A stretch of DNA of 64,000 bases from positions 71,490,400 through 71,554,399 of the forward strand of contig OY829328.1 in assembly GCA_963691655.1 (NCBI GenBank), in the 5' to 3' direction. The stretch's first letter is position 1. Each line of letters begins with the position of its first letter. Positions 44,641-55,167 of this stretch are shown here, piece after piece. The stretch comes from Toxonevra muliebris. Taxonomy: Eukaryota; Arthropoda; Insecta; Diptera; Pallopteridae. A model generated the notes under the pieces. It was not told where the DNA came from and made no database searches. It saw nothing but the letters and a program-made list of their open reading frames with translations. A program made the position numbers and the translations under genes.

Positions 44641-46085
44641 CTTTCGAGTCGTCCTTCCTTCAAATAATAATTAGAAGGTGTAGTAGTAATTGGCCAACCC
44701 CGGCCAAGAAATTGCAATTTTTTTTGTATCAGCCACCTTACATATCATTTATATATAATTCCCGGGCTCTGATTACGATGACGTACTCAGTTTTTCGGCA
44801 TATTTATTTTTGAGATATTTGCATTTGAACGATTCTGGAAAGTTCCAATCACTTTAAAGAAAAAAATAAAATTTCTAATTTCACAACAACAATTTAGAAA
44901 AAGAATGTATACGTCATCTAATTCACAAAAAGTTAAGTTAAGAAGATCATGACAAGGACGGTCGATTTCTTCTTAATTTAGCTTATGAGATATACTGCTA
45001 TCTGAAAATCAAAAATATTTTGTGTTAACGAAAAAATTTATTGAAATAAATATGCATTCATTTGTAACAACCCAACAGATGGAGTTGCCCATATACATGA
45101 ATATGTTTATGAAATACGTTATAAACCACCGAACAAGTACTTTAGAAAAGACGATATTGCCAATACTCATATTCATACATACGCACACACACACACATAT
45201 AAATGTATGTCAGTGGGGTGGCAATTTCCGTTAAATGTGGCTTCTTGCTGGCACACTGGCACCATATCATGTGGTGGCGGAATGAATGTGCATGTATTTG
45301 TAGTCACAAGCATAAACGTTAAGCATGACAAGAAAAGGCATTTAGCATTTAAAGATGATGGCATTCATTGATGGCTGGGAAATTGATGGATTTAAAATTA
45401 CTATACACAATATTATCATTATTTATTATTAACTAATAAATTTCTATTTCAATCTTACAAAAGAAAGTATTGAAATATGATATACATATGTTTGTATGTG
45501 TGTGTAAGTCCGAAACTTGAAACTGCTAATATTCGCTTTTGATGAATGTTTAATTAAGCGTAAAATAAATTAAATAATTTATGTATACCATGAGGAGTTA
45601 ACCTTTTAGGGCAATTCTCTACATATATTGAAATAGATTTTCATTGTGTGACTAACTGAATGATAAATCACTGCTATTTTGAGACAACGACTAGCTGGTT
45701 TGAAATTAAAGACGGAATGGGGTGTTGGTACTCTGACTCTTGAATTCTTAAATATAGGATTCCAACTTCAATTCATGCTTCTAAATTTAATTAACATTTA
45801 TAGAAAATTAGTGGTTCTAAGTATCAGGATCTTTATAGATCTTGATATCTGAGGCAGGTCCGTATACCGGATGCAAAATCTATAGTGAAATATATAGATA
45901 GAGGCGAATACTGATATAGATTCGGTATTCGAATAGTCAATCATCGGTCATCATCCGAAGATTTTGGATTTCGAGTCAACATTTTATCCTTTATTAATAA
46001 AAATCGTTGGAACTCTGTACCAAAATGTATTTATTGGGTAAAAATATTATATTAAATTTAAAAATTTGAGGGGCTGGATTTTATA
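44641..46085. other. AT-rich stretch with (AC)n, no gene seen
   Basis: Contains (AC)n at about 45182-45199. The region 45800-45960 is moderately complex but has no recognisable frame. Confidence 0.45.
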
Positions 46086-46089
46086 TTTT

Positions 46090-46545
46090 TTTATACCTTA
46101 GCCAGGCAGCTAATAAAGCCTGTTGGGATTATGCAATTGCCTCGAGCATCGTGAACGAAGCAATTGTAAAGTTTAACCGACTTGCGGAAAGAAATTTAGA
46201 AACGCTGGTATGGATACCTAGTCACGCAAGTATTTTGGGTAACGAGATGGCGGACATGCGTGCCAGAAAAGGATCAGCAATGATTTTTACTACTATTGGG
46301 TGCAGTTCTTCTTTCATTAAACATTATTATTCTTTCATTAAACATTGGCGGAGAATTGATTCCTGTCGACAGTCGACTGCTTATTGACTCTCCTAGATAA
46401 GTTAAGAATGCGAAGGTTTAACTTAAGACTCATTGTAGGATTCGTCTCAGGTTTCGTAACACTCAACGAATTTCTGATTAAAATCGGGATCAAGGAATCT
46501 AGAATATGATAAAATTCGAGTCGTACTTAAAATACAATACAATTT
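46090..46545 (+). pseudogene. LINE remnant, RNase H and C-terminus
   Basis: The plus strand reads SQAANKACWDYAIASSIVNE, then LVWIPSHASILGNEMADMRA (about 46200-46265; GH reads SH), then in another frame LRRFNLRLIVGFVSGFVTLN with a KIGIKES block (about 46400-46500), matching the RxxxLxxxxGxxTGH and KIG positions of the intact copy at 18.7-19.7 kb. It ends with an aaaatacaatacaat tail at about 46530, the same tail type as the intact LINE. Frames are broken and the zinc knuckle is absent. Confidence 0.7.
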
Positions 46546-46989
46546 GGATACGCTGAAAGTAACAAACAATAATCATGTTTTTCCAGGCTACCCACATACG
46601 TTGCAATAAATTAAAAAAATGGCTATTAAGGGCGCAAACTTCTGATAGTTAGGCTGTTCTTAAGGCTCTGCTACTATTTACGATTTTCTATAAATTAGTC
46701 AAAGATTCTATTTTTTTGTAAACACTTTCAATAAGAGCGTATTTGGCTTAATTGTACGAACAACTTTAAGTATCAAGTTGAACTCTATTTTCAACATTCA
46801 GCATTTCATTGCGAATGGCGCTATATAACCTTTCAAACAATCGCAATTATAATTTCGTTGTATAAGCAATTTTTCAAATCGTACTCCGTGTATGCACAAC
46901 GCTTTTAAGTTGCCATTCGTTGCTCACATTCAAATGTCCTAGAAAGGTGCTGCAAATATCTTGAGAAGTTGAAGGCATTCGTAAAGAAA

Positions 46990-47900
46990 TGAAACCAACT
47001 CTTTTTAAGACACCAGAATGTTTACGACTTACCAAATCATTGTGCTTCTAGAGGAACATCACAGCAGCAGGATTCGATGATAGCATGAGTTTTTGAAGCC
47101 ATTCTACCATTACACTTGAAGCAGCCCAACAAAAACAGGCGCAGAAGGTCACTAATATATCCCTTAGTATAATCCAAAGTCATTTAAATGAATTTCAAAT
47201 TGAATTCTGAGCTATCATAACCAAACTCTTACTGACGTCAAAACAAACAAAAAAAAATGGCAGGAGTGGGCTATCCAACATATGGATAATGATTGGAGCG
47301 ATGCGGCCTTTATAGACAAATCTTTTTTATGGGCGGCAGGCACCATAAAACGTGCATTGTCCATTAAGGGCAGTAAGATGAGATTAGTTAAGCATCCAGG
47401 AAAAGCTCATGTTTAGGGATGCTTTTCAAGATAGAGTTTCGACAGTATAATCAGGATTACGAGAAATTTGGATATCCAGCACATAATCAATTTATACCAG
47501 CATAGACTCTTATCTTCCAGTTATCCAATAACTGGTTTGGGAAAGGAAATCGAAATTGAGTGCTTTAAAAGGGCAGGACCCTAAACATCAAAGTCACTTG
47601 TGCAGTAAGTGAAAAGAGGAAAGTTGGATAAGAATTTTGGACTGCGCCTCTCAAACTCCAAATGCTAACCACATTGAAAATTTTTTAGCAATTATTAAGC
47701 TTAAGATAAGCTGAAAAAATGCTAAGAGCATTGCCCAATTGAAACGGCAGAATTGCTCAGTGGCGTTTCCTCTTTTAGAATCCGAAGTCAAACCTCATGT
47801 CAAAAACATGTTTTCTGATATGGGGCCGAGTTATGTCGCTTAATGCAATTACGGATATTTAAATTCAAGAAAGACCTATGGGAACACAAAAATTGGAGTA
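46990..47900 (+). pseudogene. Tc1-like transposase remnant (distinct family)
   Basis: The plus strand reads QHMDNDWSDAAFIDKSFLWA (about 47275-47335; the FTDE motif reads FIDK but D is kept), MRLVKHPGKAHV and GCFS (about 47380-47430), TRNLDIQHIINLYQHRLLSS (about 47460-47520), and LDCASQTPNANHIENFL (about 47640-47690; shifted frame), where the terminal E of the DD-E triad is present. The second D block is unrecognisable. This family differs from the 7.2-9.2 kb Tc1-like copies. Its 3' side runs into about 100 bp shared with the interior of the hAT-like element. Confidence 0.6.
47748..47870. repeat. Segment shared with the hAT-like element interior
   Basis: The block agaattgctcag ... aatccgaagtcaaacctcatgtcaaa ... 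corresponds to 8175-8280 (agaattgctcag ... atccaaagtcaaacctc...). Orientation relative to the window is the same. Confidence 0.75.
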
Positions 47901-49985
47901 TTGAAATTTTTAAAGAATCTAATTGATTCAACGTAGAACATTTTTAGATCAAAAATAAGAGTTCTGAAATTTTTAAAGAATCCAATTGTGAATCAATTAG
48001 AACATTTTTAGATCAAATTTTCTTTTTTTGTTTGTTTTTGAGTATTACCTAATCTAGGAATAAGTGCCTCTTCAGTTTGAGTAGAAAGCCAAGACTTACT
48101 AATTGAGCCACGGCAACCATTTGCCATATTTCTGATTGAAATCAATTTGAATATTTTAAAGTCCTACAACTTTGAGGTCTGAGACAAAGTTTCTCAGTTT
48201 CTACATCAACCCATCCCCTTTCTGTACCCTTTATTTTAAGGTTATTTTTAAAATTGTTTTTAAAGTAATCATGCGTGGGAAATGGGTTGGAGTAATAACA
48301 CAATTTCTACGGAAAAAATGTTACTTATAAAAATTTGTGGTCACCGAATTGGAGATTTTTGGAAAAAATTGTACTAAAATCCTCTGAAAAGAAAGGTAAC
48401 TACACATAGTGGGTGGAAGGCTGGTGTATAAACAACAAATATTTAACTCTTCATAATAAAAAAATTTGCCTCAGACGTCGAATTTGTAGAACTTCAGAAT
48501 GGAAAACTTACACATCGATTTCCATCAGCACTCCGCCGTGACTTTAAACTCCCTTTAAAATTGGGCTTGTCAGTGGGACGCCCTACAGAAGTTTATTTCT
48601 TACAGTTTTTACTTGCGATTTTATAGTAACACATTTGACCAATTGAGTATTCATCCTCATTTCTTTCATACTCATATTTTGTTTGTTCCTCGCGTTTTTC
48701 GCTCATTCTTTCAGCTCTAGAAATTTCTGAATATTTTTGTTAGAAATGTCAAATTTGACTTTAAACTGATGGGTAGCGCCCTCTATCAATTGAGTATGCA
48801 TTCTCATTTGATAGAGGGCGCTGCCCATCATTTCCGTTATCTAATTTCCGTTTTGACGATCACCTTTTACCCCCAGCGTAAATATAAAAACGATTCTAAA
48901 GAAGTAAACTTAAAAAAAAATTGTGACGTATCAGCCTGGGGAATATTGTTCAGGGCAGTGCCCTCTTTCAAGAAATCATCTATTTATTTTATTGGAAATA
49001 GTGGTGAGGTACAGTGTAATCCTTACACGCTTTTATTGGAGCAGGAACAGTCACACCATTATTGATAAGTTTTGCTGTCTTTTTCCAGCTGATTTCAAAG
49101 CGCAAATCAGAAACTAATTTGATTAAAATTTTTCAGTTCTAAGTTCAGGGCTGCTGGTGCGAGGTCTACTACTACTTTTGGATTGTATAAACATTCCATC
49201 AAACCGCATAAAGTCTACTCACAACATTCTATGTATCAAATTTAATTCAAACTACGTAAATTCCTAAAGCGTTTTTTTTTTTTTTTTGTTTTTTCACAAT
49301 TCATTTTTATTAGTTTTCATTCGAATAGTAAGTAGCTTTATTGTACTCGTATAATATAATAAATTAATATGAATGATATACTGGAACACATACTCACAAA
49401 CCACACATACAAGTACATAAATCTAATTTTCCAGATTATATTTTCTCAATAACAGATGATGGATATTTGAGTTTAATAAAAAAAAAAGCATTCATACATA
49501 CATGTATACATACATGTGTGCATATGAACGTGTGTATGTGTGTGTGTATAGAAAACAAGCGAATACGAGCATGGAATTTTTGTTTGCTTTCATTTTAATG
49601 TAGATTAAATTGAATATTAACAATGGCAGCTGACAGCTGTTATATATATATACCTATAGACATACATACATACAACATGCACAGTGGTGGATCTAGAAAT
49701 CTCCATGGTTGAGATTCGAGAAATGGGTTCTTTAAAATTTTTTATCATTCTCTAGATCTAGAGTTACCCAGGGGCCCATTAACTCTACTTTTGTAAATAC
49801 TATTTTTTTTTCTAAATATTACGGGTCTACGAAATTTTGAATTGTTTCTGACCCAAGTGCCAAATTAAGCTATTGTCAATGAATTTTTGACGTTAAAAAA
49901 GAATTTTGAGTTTTTCTTAGTGTAAAAGTATAGGGCTTGTTGTGTTTTAAAACCACAACCTAATTTGTTAATGGGTGTGTGCTCT
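47901..49985. other. AT-rich stretch; hairpin and simple repeats
   Basis: Includes a short direct duplication near 47905-48010 (gaaatttttaaagaatc phrase twice), the hairpin at 48.77-48.83 kb, a poly-T run at 49270-49290, (TG)n at about 49530-49548, and a hAT-terminus-like cagtggtggatctagaaatc at 49682 with no partner end. No gene was recognised; the 98-codon open frame 48769-49065 overlaps the hairpin and is unsupported. Confidence 0.45.
48767..48830. repeat. Hairpin: 23-bp near-perfect inverted repeat
   Basis: Arms 48767-48789 (tgatgggtagcgccctctat + caa) and 48808-48830 are complementary at 22 of 23 positions around an 18-nt loop (ttgagtatgcattctcat-type). The loop and part of the arm resemble 48637-48662 (aattgagtattcatcctcat), about 149 bp upstream. 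The GC-rich arms stand out from their AT-rich surroundings. Confidence 0.85.
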
Positions 49986-49989
49986 TTAT

Positions 49990-50195
49990 TGTCTAGAGCC
50001 AGTTCGTGAGATTAAGAAATTGGAGAAGTTTTCTGATTTCGAGTTTGGAGATCTTGGTTATGTTGTCTAGAAAAGGTTCGCGGAGCGATTTTAATCTGGT
50101 CCTAGCTAGAGCTGGGCAATGACAGAGAAAGTGGGTTAGAGTCTCTCTTCCTTTCACCTATATCGTCCCGGTACTAGATGCCATCATCCAATTTG
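49990..50195 (-). pseudogene. LINE ORF2 extreme C-terminus
   Basis: The minus strand reads ETLTHFLCHCPALARTRIKS (allowing one shift) followed by LREPFLDNITKISKL and LLQFLNLTNWL. The HxxCxC-type spacing fits the second half of a CCHC knuckle followed by the usual C-terminal tail of RNase H-bearing LINEs. Probably the end of the LINE at 50.7-52.2 kb, separated from it by about 500 bp of unrelated AT-rich sequence. Confidence 0.65.
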
Positions 50196-50700
50196 GAAAA
50201 TTTTCAAACCGCAATTTTCATGTCTTTAATAAGAAATTTTAGTACTTAAAAAAAATAAAAAAAAAATTGCTTCTGAATTTTAGAGAGTATAGTAGTTTTT
50301 GGCTTACTCCAAGAAAATAAGGTGACCAGGTGTAAAAAATTAAAAATATTTTTACGCTACATCATGAGCAACAAGTATTCCCCGAGATCAAATGTATTTT
50401 AGAAGTTATTATAAGTTAAAAACAGAAAATATGAATTTTTGTTGAATTTTGCCCATTTCGTTATACATTTTTTTACAAAAGTTTGGTCAGCCGTAGCCTA
50501 TGTGAAATATATAAAGACCTGTAAAATTATAATTTCCAGATCAAGTTTGTAATTTTATCTAGCCGAATTTATCTCCTCAATGCAAAATAATTAATTTTAC
50601 TATTTTTTGTTAATTTTTAAAAGCACCTTCCAGAAAAGATAGTGACTAAATGCACTTTTAAAGTCAGTTTATACAGAAATATTATACAGTGATTACTTTT
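50196..50700. other. AT-rich sequence interrupting a LINE remnant
   Basis: This sequence lies between LINE blocks that are normally contiguous. The start (ttggaaaattttcaaaccgc) resembles 44348-44410, so it contains a dispersed repeat. No clear ends or target duplication were found. Confidence 0.4.
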
Positions 50701-52190
50701 GAGAAAAATTTATAAATGTATTTTTGACGAATTTTCAAAGTTGATGTTCGAGTAATCGAACGTTGGGACGATATGAGTTAAGGTTACTGAGTTAAGGCTT
50801 CTGCAGTACGTGTTGGATGCGGCATGGTCCCCTGTCTGGCCGCATGGTCCCCTATTGCTCAATTTCAGTACTGCAGTCAGTCTGCCTACATCAGAACATG
50901 TGTGACAAAGAAGGTCCCTGGTTCTGTGATGGTTGAATTTTGGCAGTGTTTGCGTGTGAAAAGTCTTTTCCATCTGCTATCTGCAAGGGTAAGGAAGTGA
51001 GAGCGTTTATCAGCCTTGATTTTATTCAAGGGGATTGCTACAGATTGCGCCTAAGTTAAATCCTTGTCTTGCGAATTCATCGGCCGTTTCATCGCCTTCG
51101 ATGTTCCTGTGACCAGGAATCCAAATAAGGCCAATGTCCAGCCTATGACCTTGGGTGGCATTTAGCTCCCTGCATTGGTTAACTAATATTATGTCTGAGC
51201 TAAAAGCCTTAATTTCCGCTTGGCTGTTTATGAAGATAGCTACTTTAGTCCTCCTTTGAATTTTGGTCAGTTCTTTGTAGGCTTCTCTGATCGCCAGAAG
51301 TTCGGCCTGGTAAACACTGGCTTCATTCGGGAGTCTAAGAGTTTCAGCAACATTGAGGTGTTATGCGTAAACTTTGACCAGTGTAGAGTTCTATCTCAAG
51401 ACCAGCTCCCACTTATTTCCTTTTCCAATCTGCTATTGTTGGAAACAAGATGTCAAAGCCCTTTTTGAAGTTTAATTTGGCCATCATGTAGTTAGTGTTA
51501 TATTGGTTTGGTATATTCGGCACTTGCGATAGAATTCTGCTGTGCCCGTAGTTTTTGGCAGTCCAGGACCCTATTCCTCTGTGTCTGACTGCACTTGACT
51601 CTGTGGAAGCTTTGGTATAAAGTTCCATAGGCAGCAAGTGTCTAGCACTTTTAGGGCCTCCGTCGAGGATGAGCGGATAGCACCTGGAGTGCTTATGCTG
51701 ACCTTTGAACCCTACCTAGTTGAGTTTGGTTATATTCCTTCCTCATAGCATGCCACCATACTAATGATGCATACTTCAGGATTGGCCTTTTTATGGATAT
51801 ATATGACCAGGGTGCCACTTGTGGACTTAGACCCCACTTTTTTCCGAGCATCCTTTTGCAAGTATATATATAAGGCTATGTAGGCCTTCCTGAGTCTAAG
51901 TTCTATGTTAGCTTTCCAACTGAGCTTAGTGCCAAGGATGACCCCTACGTATTTAGCATTCTTTGATAAAGTTAGTGTGTGGCCATTCAATTTGAGTAGA
52001 TTAAAGCTTGGCATCTTGGTTTTTGTAATGAACAGTCCCCTTTTATTGAATTCAGTCAGTATGCCATCTATGACGATCACCCATAGTATTGGAACATAGG
52101 GAACACTCTCTTGGTATGTTCCTCTTCTTACTGACTTTTTTATGCTACTGGTACCTATTTCAGTCAGAATCACTCTGGTTTCCAACATGG
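50701..52190 (-). pseudogene. LINE remnant: late RT, RNase H and linker
   Basis: The frame 52188-51730 (152 codons) carries RT palm/thumb blocks: RRGTYQESVPYVPILWVIVI (degenerate PQGxxLSPxLW segment), LKLNGHTLTLSKNAKYVGVI and LSWKANIELRLRKAYIALY. The YADD segment is deleted between GLFIT and KTKMP. Downstream, 51290-51060 reads VYQAELLAIREAYKELTKIQ (RNase H E) and GLIWIPGHRNIEGDETADEF (H and D kept; the middle SDSQ reads INSQ). At 50970-50750 a linker with VGRLTAVL and GDHAAS follows. Frames are broken in several places. This is the most complete RT-RNase H remnant in the window. Confidence 0.85.
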
Positions 52191-52264
52191 ATACCAGCAG
52201 TTTACTCGTTCAAATCGTTTTGCGCGATCTGAGATTTTTTCATTGAAATATTTGGCGTAAAACT

Positions 52265-52283
52265 CCCCTTGGATCCGCTAGTG
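52265..52283. repeat. MITE-like terminus CACTAGCGGATCC (reverse)
   Basis: ccccttggatccgctagtg is the reverse complement of the terminus found at 29533 and 35638. It lies about 75 bp beyond the 5' end of the LINE remnant. The partner end was not located. Confidence 0.5.
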
Positions 52284-53060
52284 CTTGGGATACTCTTTAT
52301 CGAGTACACAAACTTAAAGTCTAAAACAACATCTTTAAAAATAGCGGTCATAAGTTAAATGACTGCCTAGAGAACTTTGAGTGCATATATATTGAAAACT
52401 TTGTTTGAAAACCGAATTGCGAATGAAAAATGAGATATTCTCTTTTTTCATTTCACGACAACCAAGGGCCTAGACCATGCTTTTCGAATCCACTCATGTT
52501 GTGCGAGTTCCTGGTTTGTATAATCGATGTAAATCTTACAGGTATCTAGAATAGGATATGGTACTAAAATTCACCTTGAACTTGATGGTACGAATAACGG
52601 TCCCCCAAGAACTTTGAACAAAAGAAAACGAAGGGACTATATTGATGTTTGATGTGGCGAGATACTGGAAAAGACAATCGTGCGGGTACAGTCATTATTA
52701 AATTGGAAAGTTTACTGTCGGAAAATATTCTGGTGATTTACATAAATAGATGTGCATTAGAAATACATTAGACGGTAATAAAACTAAATTTGGTAGGCAC
52801 TTATGGATTGTCAATACAGCAAAGTTGTTGGTTGACACTTTTTTTTTTCAAGACTGTGACGAGTACGTCAATTCTTCAGGTTTCTTTCTTTGGAGTACAG
52901 AGCATGGACACTAAAACGGCATGTGGGTTGACGGAGTGTGGTCCTTTGATTTGTTTGGACTTGGACATGGACATGGACAGGTAACTGGGGAAGTTCGTAT
53001 TATCGTTCGTATTCGCGTCAAGCTAGTACGTTGACTTAACCACGAAGCACTGTAACCGTA
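52284..53060. other. Noncoding stretch including a dispersed repeat
   Basis: 52400-52550 is shared with 39.94-40.10 kb. The rest, including a ggacatggacatggacagg simple run at about 52962-52980, has no assignable product. Confidence 0.45.
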
Positions 53061-53062
53061 AC

Positions 53063-53125
53063 TGGCATTGCACCGGGCACCTCTGCGTAGCAGTCAGCTC
53101 AGTAACCACAATGCTACGGCGACCA
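53063..53125 (-). mobile_element. tRNA-like SINE head, decayed
   Basis: The minus strand reads GGTCGCCGTAGCATTGTGGT then a D-arm-like segment, ctgctacgcagagg (anticodon-arm-like) and a decayed B box ggtgcaatgcc. This matches the layout of tRNA-derived SINE heads, but pairing is too eroded for a tRNA gene. It sits about 150 bp beyond the 3' end of the next LINE remnant, on the same strand. Confidence 0.5.
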
Positions 53126-53273
53126 CCTATTATAATCACCAACTGATATTTTTTTTACCCGACCCAGCCCTCCCCTTCCCGAAAAAATCGAAAGAAATGT
53201 ATAAAAAAGAAAAAATTAAAATCCTTCTAAGGGAATGTTTGGTTTCTTCATCGATCCGAAGAGGGACAATCTC

Positions 53274-53745
53274 CTAACTTAGTAAGGCTGCAGCTTCATC
53301 AATTGCCTTGAATCTATCAGAATCCTTTGCAAATTTGCATAGCTTAGATAGATCAAGGTTAACTAAGTCCTCTTTCGCCAAGAAAAGTTTGCCTAAAGCA
53401 CACCTTGTCAGAGAGAAATCAAGACATTCGCAAATTAGTTGTTCTGCATTGTTATCATCTTCAAGGCATGCATTACATAGGCTCAATTCCTTGACTCCAA
53501 TTTTACTTAGAAATTCGATGACTGTGGCGAAACCTGTAGCAAGTCCTATGATAAATTTCAAGTCTCATCTTCGCAGACTTAACAGATACTTAGATCTATC
53601 TCATCTGAAAGAGTCATTAATCAAGTTCAACTATCCCCGGCAATGGTCGTTGTGTAATTGACGCAATCTCAACTCTATATCTGGTTTAATGAGAGGAGTG
53701 TTGCATCCAATAGCAGGCTCCCTTAATCTAATGCTTGCCTACAGA
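53274..53745 (-). pseudogene. LINE ORF2 C-terminal region with zinc knuckle
   Basis: The frame 53561-53274 encodes KFIIGLATGFATVIEFLSKI then LCNACLEDDNNAEQLICECL, equivalent to the GxLTGHxxLxxHLxKIG and CxxC...H...C region of the intact LINE, with the H replaced (AEQLICEC). Upstream, 53740-53562 in other frames gives LIKPDIELRLRQLHNDHC and DRSKYLLSLRR, the linker after RNase H. A 95-codon frame survives to its natural stop, so the tail is relatively well preserved, but RT and RNase H are absent. Confidence 0.75.
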
Positions 53746-53890
53746 CTTTATTGGGCAGTTTGCGAAAGGTATGACTGATCCTTCCTCCACTTTTTTAGTT
53801 TTATTTCGTTCACAATTGTGAGTTGTTCACAATTAGACCATAGTCCACTGGAAATTAGGTGAACATGCCAGTTACATAAATACACTAATA

Positions 53891-53919
53891 TTGGGTCATA
53901 TAAAAAGTATTTTCGGTTT
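53891..53919 (+). repeat. Mariner 5' terminal inverted repeat
   Basis: Starts ttgggtcatataaaaagtat and continues ttcggttt; pairs with 55139-55167. Confidence 0.9.
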
Positions 53920-55138
53920 CTGTCACAACATGGTGTTAATGGCCATACATCTGGCATCACTGAACCGATTTTGTCAAACAAACGCTCGCATTTAAAAGGT
54001 GACATTTCTGGATACATTTTTTGCGAAGAAAGTTTTTTAGTTTGTCATTCGTGTAAAAAGTTACATTAATTTGAAAATGAGTGAAATTTTTTAAGAAATA
54101 CGCTACATGATGCTTTTTATTAAAAAAAGGTAAAAACGCTGCAAAAACATTCCGAAAAATTTGTGCGGTTTCCGATGAGGATGTTTCAACAGAACGTACT
54201 ATCCAACTTTGGTTTGCTCGATTTCGTTCTGGAAATTTCGATGTCAAAGATGCACCTCGCTCTGGCCGGCCAGTCACTGAAAAATCCGATAAATTTTTGC
54301 AACTGGTAGAGCAAGACTGACACACAAACTCTCAGGAACTAGCGGAGGCACTAAACATCACCCACATGACAGTTTGGAATCATTTAAAAAGGCTGGCTAC
54401 TCAAAGAAGCTCGATGTTTGGGTGCCACATGAATTAACACAAAGAAATTTGATTGACCGAATTACCATCAGTGAAACGCAACGAAATCGAACCATTTTTG
54501 AAACAAAGCATTACGGGCGATGAAAAATGAATTACATACGAGAATATTAAACCAAAAAAAATCATGGTCAAAGACCGGTGACCCTCCACAAACGACTTGA
54601 AAACCTGGATTGACGGCAAACAAGGTTATATTGAGTGTTTGGTGGGATTGGAAAGGATTTGTCTATTATGAGCTGCTATAACCTGGTCAAACAGTTAATT
54701 CTGATCTCCACTGCTCACAACTCGACCGTTTAAATGAAGCAATCAAGAAAGAGCGACCAGAATTGTCCAACAGAAAAAGGGGTTTTATTCCACCATCATA
54801 ATGCCAGGCCACACACATCTTTGATGACCCGCCAAAAATTGACTGCGCTTAACTGGGAAGTTTTGATGCATTTACCGTATAGCCCAAACATTGCACAGAC
54901 TGACTATCATTTGTTTCGGTCTCTGCAAAACTCTCTTAATGGAAAAAAATTGGCCGACAGAAGAGCCGCCGAAAATCACTTGGCCAAGTTTTTCACCGAT
55001 AAACCACAGAAGTTTTACACCGATGGAATTTTGAAGCTACTGGGAAAATGGCAAAATATCATAGATAATAATGGCCATTATGTATTTGATTAAAATCGAT
55101 TTTTAATAAAGAAAATTTTTGTTTAAACATTCTCAAAA

Positions 55139-55167
55139 AAACCGAAAATACTTTTTATATGACCCAA
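55139..55167 (-). repeat. Mariner 3' terminal inverted repeat
   Basis: Reads aaaccgaaaatactttttat followed by atgacccaa, the exact inverse of the 5' end. Confidence 0.9.

Larger units (their letters stand above)
53891..55167 (+). mobile_element. Terminally complete mariner element (1277 bp), coding-dead
   Basis: The 5' terminus begins ttgggtcatataaaaagtat and the 3' terminus is its reverse complement over about 29 bases with no obvious mismatch. The length of 1.28 kb is normal for mariner. The left end follows TA; the right flank is aa, so one target duplication is mutated. The transposase region reads in pieces: VWVPHELTQRNLIDRI (about 54410-54465), ITGDEK followed by a stop (about 54505-54530; first catalytic D kept), GVLFHHHNARPH (about 54780-54810; HHDN reads HHHN, so the second catalytic D is lost), then a long frame 54734-55093 with LNWEVLMHLPYSPNI and TDYHLFRSLQNSLNGK (third D kept). 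Multiple stops and shifts affect the N-terminus. The intact ends mean it could still be a substrate for an active relative. Confidence 0.92.

Noticed and set aside
49682..49705. hAT-type terminus cagtggtggatctag
   Set aside because: A single short motif with no partner end or target duplication.
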